DNA from: Brevundimonas intermedia
Lineage (GTDB): Bacteria; Pseudomonadota; Alphaproteobacteria; Caulobacterales; Caulobacteraceae
Direction of reading: 5' to 3'
Assembly (NCBI RefSeq): GCF_027922165.1
Contig: NZ_BSFD01000002.1
Location: forward strand, 62,001 to 126,000
Length of the DNA stretch: 64,000 nt
The notes under the pieces are model-generated. The model was not told the DNA's origin. It did no database searches and saw only the letters and a program-made list of their open reading frames with translations. Each line of letters opens with the position of its first letter. Position 1 is the first letter of the stretch. A program made the position numbers and the translations under genes. This document shows positions 59,859-64,000 of this stretch, piece after piece.

Positions 59859-60536
59859 ATGTCCTTTTTCGATGAGTTGGTCGGCGCGACCGCCCCAGAA
59901 CGCGCCGCCTTCGCCGCCATTCCCCAGATCCGCGACGGCCTGGCCGGCCGGATCAGCCGCGACACCTATGTCGCCTATCTGGCCCAGGCCTATCATCACG
60001 TCAGCCACACGGTCCCGCTGATGCAGGCCGCCCGCGCCCGCCTGGACGACGACCACGCCGTCTTCAAGACCGCGCTCGACGACTATATCGCCGAGGAAAC
60101 CGGCCATGAGCAGTGGATCCTGAACGACATCCGCGCCGCAGGCGGCGATCCCGATCAGACGGTGCGGGACGGGCCCAACGTCGCGACCGAACTGATGGTC
60201 GCCTATGCCTACGACACGATCCAGCGGATCAATCCGATGGCCTTCTTCGGCATGGTCTATGTGCTGGAAGGAACCAGCATCCAGCTGGCCAGCGTCGGGG
60301 CTGACGCGGTGCAGAAAAGCCTAGGCCTGCCGCCTGCCGCCTTCACCTATCTGGTCTCCCACGGCGCCCTGGACCAGGACCACATCCTGTTCCTGAAACA
60401 ACTGCTCGACGGGGTGTCCGACACTCGGGACCGCGCCGCCATCGTCCATATGGCCAAGGTGATGTTCGGCCTGTTCGGCGGCGTCTTCGCCTCCATCCCC
60501 CACTTTACGGCCCGGGAGACGGTCGATGCGGTTTAA
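59859..60536 (+). CDS. Haem-oxygenase-like di-iron oxidase / TenA-like protein
   Basis: 225 residues, all-helical. Candidate metal ligands appear where haem-oxygenase-like di-iron oxidases have them: YHHVSHTVPLM, EETGHEQWILNDI (EXXH), LEGTSIQLA and DQDHILFL. PGAP-like names would be iron-containing redox enzyme or TenA-family. The class includes UndA, which makes terminal alkenes from fatty acids, and enzymes that oxidise amines or thiols. The thiaminase Cys of TenA is not evident. It begins eight bases after the ligase and overlaps the SDR gene. Confidence 0.88.
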   Translation: MSFFDELVGATAPERAAFAAIPQIRDGLAGRISRDTYVAYLAQAYHHVSHTVPLMQAARARLDDDHAVFKTALDDYIAEETGHEQWILNDIRAAGGDPDQTVRDGPNVATELMVAYAYDTIQRINPMAFFGMVYVLEGTSIQLASVGADAVQKSLGLPPAAFTYLVSHGALDQDHILFLKQLLDGVSDTRDRAAIVHMAKVMFGLFGGVFASIPHFTARETVDAV

Positions 60537-61278
60537 GGATCGCGACATCCTGATCACCGGCGGCTCGGGCGCCCTGGGCCGCCGCGTGGTGCAGCAGATC
60601 GAAAGCGAGGGCGGCCGCGTCGTCATCGTCGCCCGCGCGCCGGTCGCCGGTCGTCAGACCCTGGTGGGCGACCTCTCGACATCGCAAGGCCTTGAGGCCG
60701 TCGCGGCGCAGGCCGGCGCCCGGCCTTGGGACATGCTCATCAACATCGCCGGCATCCAGCATTTCGGTCCGCTGGAGCAGCAGACGCCCGAGCACCTGCT
60801 GGCCAGCTACATGGTCAATCTGGTGGCGCCCGCGCGTCTGGCCCAGGCCGTGTTGCCCGATATGAAAGCCCGACGACGAGGCCAGATCGCCAATGTCGGC
60901 TCGATCTTCGGCTCCATCAACTTCGCCCACTTCGCCACCTATTCCAGCGCCAAGGCGGGGATGCGCGCACTCAGCCAGTCGCTGCGTCGCGAACTGACGG
61001 GCACGGGCGTCGGCGTCACCTATGTCGCGCCCCGCGCCGTGGCGACGCCGTTCAATTCGGCCAAGGTCGACGAATACGCCCGCCTGACCGGCATGGCCGT
61101 GGACGATCCCGACCAGATCGCACAACGCATCGTCGCCGCTGTCCGCGCCGACCGCCGCGACGTCTACATCGGCTTCCCCGAAAGCCTGTTTGTCCGGCTG
61201 AACGCCCTGGCGCCCGGCCTGATCGACGGCGCCCTGAAGTCCAACGACCTGAAGGCCCGCGCCCTGTTCGCCGGCTGA
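60526..61278 (+). CDS. SDR-family oxidoreductase
   Basis: 250 residues. NAD(P)-binding ITGGSGALGRR (about 10-20), NIAGIQHFG, the Ser in NVGSIFGS and the YXXXK pair in YSSAKAGM (about 150), so the catalytic triad is complete. The start overlaps the previous gene's end by 11 bases. Substrate unknown; in this cluster it may reduce or oxidise the product of the di-iron enzyme. Confidence 0.92.
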   Translation: MRFKDRDILITGGSGALGRRVVQQIESEGGRVVIVARAPVAGRQTLVGDLSTSQGLEAVAAQAGARPWDMLINIAGIQHFGPLEQQTPEHLLASYMVNLVAPARLAQAVLPDMKARRRGQIANVGSIFGSINFAHFATYSSAKAGMRALSQSLRRELTGTGVGVTYVAPRAVATPFNSAKVDEYARLTGMAVDDPDQIAQRIVAAVRADRRDVYIGFPESLFVRLNALAPGLIDGALKSNDLKARALFAG

Positions 61279-61297
61279 AGAAATAAGGAGAAACGCC

Positions 61298-61945
61298 ATG
61301 AAATCCGCCCTGCTCGCCCTGGCCCTGATGGCCGCCCCCCTGACGGCGGCGTCCGTCGCCCACGCTGACGCCTGCGACGACCGCGTGCGCGGCCTTCAGC
61401 AATCCTGGGACCATGTGAACTTCGAAACGCCCCAAGGTGTCCGCGCCGCCGAGATGGCGCGCCTGAAGACACAGGCCGACGCCGTCGTCGCCCAGTGCCC
61501 TGACCGCGCCGAACCCCTGGTCTGGGACGCGATCATCACCGCCTCCGAGGCCGGGCTGAAAGGCGGCATAGGCGCTTTGGGTCTGGTACGTGAGGCCCGG
61601 TCCCAGCTGGAGCAGGCCGAACGCATCAATCCTCGCGCGCTGAACGGCGCAGTCTACATCAGCCTAGGCTCGCTCTACGCCCAGGTGCCCAGCGCTCCGA
61701 TCGGATTCGGCAATCGCCAGCGTGCCCGAGACTATCTCCAACGCGGTCTGACCATGGCTCCCAACGACATCGACGCCAACTTCTTCATGGGCGATCTGCT
61801 GGTGCGCGAGCACGACTGGGACGGCGCCGCCCGCTATCTGCAAAAGGCAATAGAGGCGCCCGCCCGTCCCGGCCGCGCCGCCGCCGACCGCGGTCGCAAG
61901 GCCGAGGCCCGCGCCCTGCTCGCCCGCGCACAGCAGCACCATTGA
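61298..61945 (+). CDS. Exported TPR-like protein
   Basis: 215 residues behind AAGGAG. The signal peptide ends near AHADAC. The remainder is helical with TPR-type spacing (LEQAERINPRALNGAVYISLGSLYAQ and YLQRGLTMAPNDIDANFFMG, then HDWDGAARYLQKAIE). Two Cys (residues near 27 and 68) may form a disulphide. It has no catalytic motif; such proteins scaffold partners in the periplasm. Its stop overlaps the next gene by four bases, so it belongs to the cluster. Confidence 0.82.
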   Translation: MKSALLALALMAAPLTAASVAHADACDDRVRGLQQSWDHVNFETPQGVRAAEMARLKTQADAVVAQCPDRAEPLVWDAIITASEAGLKGGIGALGLVREARSQLEQAERINPRALNGAVYISLGSLYAQVPSAPIGFGNRQRARDYLQRGLTMAPNDIDANFFMGDLLVREHDWDGAARYLQKAIEAPARPGRAAADRGRKAEARALLARAQQHH

Positions 61946-62589
61946 GCGACGCCGGAATGGTCCCCCACCCCCCTGTCGCCCTGTCGCTCGACATCGTCCA
62001 GCGGCGTCGAAAATGGTTCGCCGGCCTGGTGCTCGTCGCCCTTCTGATCTTGACGGCCAGCGTACATTCGGTCGCCGCCTTCAATGGCGACTGGCATGAA
62101 GGCGTCGAGGCCCTGGGTCTTTCGCTGATCGTCATCGCCATCGTCGGCCGCGCCTGGTGCTCGCTCTATATCGGTGGGCGCAAGAAGGCCGAAATCGTCG
62201 ATCGCGGCCCCTACTCCATCACCCGCAATCCGCTCTATGTGTTCAGCTTCATCGGCGCTTTCGGCGTCGGCGCCCAGACCGGCAGTCTGGTGATCGGCTC
62301 GATATTCGCCCTGGCGACTTTCCTCATCTTCCTGCGCACGGTCAGCCGCGAAGAGGCGTGGTTGGCCGAACATTTCGGAGCGACCTATGCGGCCTATCGC
62401 GCCCGCACACCGCGCTTCTGGCCGAATCCTGCCCGCTGGCGAGATGCAGAAGAACTGTCGATTCGACCGGCCTTCTTCGTGCGCACACTCCGCGACGGCC
62501 TGACATTCCTGGCGGCTATTCCCGTCATGGAAGGGATCGAACACCTGCAGTCAACAGGCCTGATCGGTTTCCGGATCGGGCTGTTCTAG
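61942..62589 (+). CDS. Isoprenylcysteine-carboxylmethyltransferase-like membrane protein
   Basis: 215 residues from TTG 61942 (overlapping the previous stop) or 210 from ATG 61957. Four or five TM helices; the ICMT/PEMT signature is visible as VDRGPYSITRNPLYV followed by SREEAWLAEHFGATYAAYRARTPRF, the SAM-binding end. It is likely a membrane methyltransferase for a small lipophilic or carboxyl acceptor. Last gene of the cluster. Confidence 0.85.
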   Translation: MSDAGMVPHPPVALSLDIVQRRRKWFAGLVLVALLILTASVHSVAAFNGDWHEGVEALGLSLIVIAIVGRAWCSLYIGGRKKAEIVDRGPYSITRNPLYVFSFIGAFGVGAQTGSLVIGSIFALATFLIFLRTVSREEAWLAEHFGATYAAYRARTPRFWPNPARWRDAEELSIRPAFFVRTLRDGLTFLAAIPVMEGIEHLQSTGLIGFRIGLF

Positions 62590-62978
62590 GGCGATTGTCG
62601 GTCGTCGTGGGCGAAGCGGCTACATCCGGCCAGCCATCCGCGCCCTCACTCCCAGCCTTTCCATCAGCATCAAACGGGTCGGAACGCTCGGCAAGAGAAG
62701 CGAGAGGATGACCATGAGATCGACAAGCATGACCGCCTCCCGATGTCGTCCTCGGTCGGAACGGCAAGCCTAATCGTGGGCGGCGCAAAACCGCTAGCGA
62801 CCGTTAGTCGCCAAGATTGGTCGTCGAAATCCAGGCAGAACCAGACATTCGGCCATCGAAAAAGACTTTCGGGATGCGCTGCAGCGCTCACCTATGCCCT
62901 AACAAGGCGCCTCCCTCGATTCCGCGGCCGAGTGAAGCGCTTCCGTTCGCAGCGAGGACTTTGCTGATCTTTGGTGAT
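62590..62978. other. 389-bp stretch between the methyltransferase and metal-resistance genes
   Basis: Contains one small minus-strand ORF (62620-62730, see its entry) and a short palindrome GCGAC CGTTA GTCGC near 62795-62815. No RNA gene was recognised. The region just before 62979 is probably the promoter of the metal-resistance genes, but no clear -35/-10 pair was found. Confidence 0.4.
62620..62730 (-). CDS. Possible 36-residue small membrane protein
   Basis: ATG at 62730 preceded by GGGAGGCGGTC, a strong ribosome-binding site with five-base spacing. The product starts MLVDLMVILSLLLPS and has a single hydrophobic helix followed by an Arg/Met-rich tail ending MAGRM. It converges on the methyltransferase gene. 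Coding status is unproven; the ribosome-binding site is the main support. Confidence 0.35.
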   Translation of the reverse strand: MLVDLMVILSLLLPSVPTRLMLMERLGVRARMAGRM

Positions 62979-63332
62979 ATGAGCAGCTCAATGGTCAAGC
63001 CTTTGCGGGAAATCGTCCGTCGATTTGGCTTCGTCAGCACCCTGCTGCTGACGCTGGTTTTCGCCATGCCTGCTTTCGAAACCCACGCCTGCGCTGCGGA
63101 GTCGCCGGCCAGCGCACAGGTCGCCGAGGTGGCGTCCGGCGACGACGTCCAATGCCCCGACTGCGGCCCGGCGTGCGCCAACGGCTGTTGCCATGCGCCG
63201 CATTCCGCCGTGTCCAACGACGTCGCGACGCCGCGATTCGTCGCCCTGTTTGGCCAGCCACAAGCCTGGAGCGACAGCGTCGCCTCTCCGCTTGGGCGGC
63301 CTGACGGTCCCGAGCGCCCTCCCAGAACCTGA
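62979..63332 (+). CDS. Cys/His-rich exported protein, probable metal-locus component
   Basis: 117 residues from ATG 62979, or 113 from ATG 62991. A hydrophobic signal segment (about 20-38) is followed by a compact Cys cluster (CPDCGPACANGCCHAPH) that looks like a metal-binding patch, then a low-complexity tail. It precedes a CzcB-type adaptor by 105 bp, like the small CzcI-type genes at the head of czc operons. No catalytic domain is visible. Confidence 0.65.
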   Translation: MSSSMVKPLREIVRRFGFVSTLLLTLVFAMPAFETHACAAESPASAQVAEVASGDDVQCPDCGPACANGCCHAPHSAVSNDVATPRFVALFGQPQAWSDSVASPLGRPDGPERPPRT

Positions 63333-63437
63333 TCCTGAGGCCAGACCTGGCGTCCGGCCTTCTTGAGCCCTGCGCGTGGCGGAGACGCCGCGCGTCCTGA
63401 ACTCTGGGCCCGGCCGTGCGCCGGGCGAGGATCGATC

Positions 63438-64000
63438 ATGACCTTGAAGAAACACTGGCTGATGACCGGCGCCGCCGTCATCATCGCCCTGGGTGCGGGC
63501 TTTGGCTTCGCCCGCATTCTGGACCGCCCCCCGGCCGAGGCCGGACATGCCGAGGCGGGTCACGCCGAAGAGACCGGCGAAGAGGCCTTCGTCGCCCTGA
63601 CGCCCCAGGAGGCGGCGCGGGCCGGCGTCTCCGTCATCACCGTGCAACGGGGCGGCGGGGCGGAACTGAAGCTGCCCGGTCGCGTCGCCTTTGCGCCTGG
63701 CGCAGAGGCCGCGGTCGACGCCCCCCTGGGCGGCGCCGTGGTGCGGGTCCATGTCGGCCTAGGCGATCGCGTGGCGGCCGGTGCGCCATTGATCACCGTA
63801 CGAAGCCCGGACGGCGCCGCCTCCCGCGCCGACGCGGACGCGGCAGGTGCGACGGTCGAGGCGGCTCGCGCCGCCGAACGCCGCGACCGCACCCTGTTCG
63901 AACAGGGCTGGGTCTCGCAAGCACGACTGGACGTCACCGCTGCCGAGACGCGTCGCGCGGAGGCCCAGCATCGCGCCGCCCGCGCCCGCGTCGGCGCCTT
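63438..64000 (+). CDS. RND efflux periplasmic adaptor, CzcB-like (3' partial)
   Basis: Runs off the right edge; 187 codons visible. ATG 63438 (MTLKKHWLMTGAAVIIALG) begins with a TM/signal segment. A His/Glu-rich stretch (AGHAEAGHAEETGEE) follows, typical of metal-exporting adaptors. Then a barrel-sandwich start (ELKLPGRVAFAPG, VVRVHVGLGDRVAAGAPLITV) and the alpha-hairpin. It would link an RND pump to an outer-membrane channel for heavy-metal export. Confidence 0.85.
   Translation, partial: MTLKKHWLMTGAAVIIALGAGFGFARILDRPPAEAGHAEAGHAEETGEEAFVALTPQEAARAGVSVITVQRGGGAELKLPGRVAFAPGAEAAVDAPLGGAVVRVHVGLGDRVAAGAPLITVRSPDGAASRADADAAGATVEAARAAERRDRTLFEQGWVSQARLDVTAAETRRAEAQHRAARARVGA

Overview
The window looks like a chromosomal segment of a Caulobacterales alphaproteobacterium, most likely Brevundimonas or a close relative. 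It is very GC-rich. It has TonB-dependent receptors rather than classical porin uptake, a petABC cytochrome bc1 operon, the aroQ-accB-accC neighbourhood with NDUFA12 and DUF2155, an alphaproteobacterial LexA box (GTTC-N7-GTTC), and a promoter close to the Caulobacter housekeeping consensus. The genus is an inference; no rRNA or tRNA gene was found.

Layout. 1-9 kb: the 3' part of a MHYT hybrid histidine kinase, rplY and pth, a copper-type locus (DUF2946 protein, TonB receptor, PepSY membrane protein, PCuAC lipoprotein), and ychF. 9-16 kb (minus strand): a TonB receptor behind an AT-rich promoter, a small lipoprotein, and two tandem M28 peptidase lipoproteins. 16-25 kb: petABC, trmL, an ABC-F ATPase, a truncated haemoglobin, and uvrA behind a perfect LexA box. 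25-33 kb: a CPBP protease, three related membrane proteins, trmFO, a sterol-desaturase-family protein, an NDUFAF6-like isoprenoid-synthase-fold protein, a polyprenyl diphosphate synthase and a TrmN6-like methyltransferase. 33-42 kb: thiG and thiS separated by a Phd/VapC toxin-antitoxin pair, two palindromic repeat elements, aroQ-accB-accC, a 2-hydroxyacid dehydrogenase, aat, a signal peptidase I, an unusual RHH/TM/EF-hand protein, DUF2155 and NDUFA12. 42-51 kb: a complete kdp potassium operon on the minus strand containing an outer-membrane protein, kdpF, a second 27-residue membrane microprotein and a KdpE-like operator. 51-54 kb: chrA behind a structured leader, and a VIT-family transporter. 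54-62.6 kb: an ECF sigma/FecR/STN-TonB-receptor signalling set divergent from a six-gene cluster (thermostable-hemolysin family, AMP ligase, haem-oxygenase-like di-iron oxidase, SDR, TPR-like protein, ICMT-like methyltransferase). 62.6-64 kb: a Cys/His-rich exported protein and the start of a CzcB-type RND adaptor.

The strongest candidate for an undescribed system is 53.6-62.6 kb. Its gene content suggests activation and oxidative tailoring of an acyl substrate, next to a surface-signalling receptor circuit. Other points of note are the kdp microprotein with its ideal ribosome-binding site, the porin inside kdp, the RHH/TM/EF-hand fusion, the structured chrA leader, and twin 10-bp palindromes upstream of lepB.
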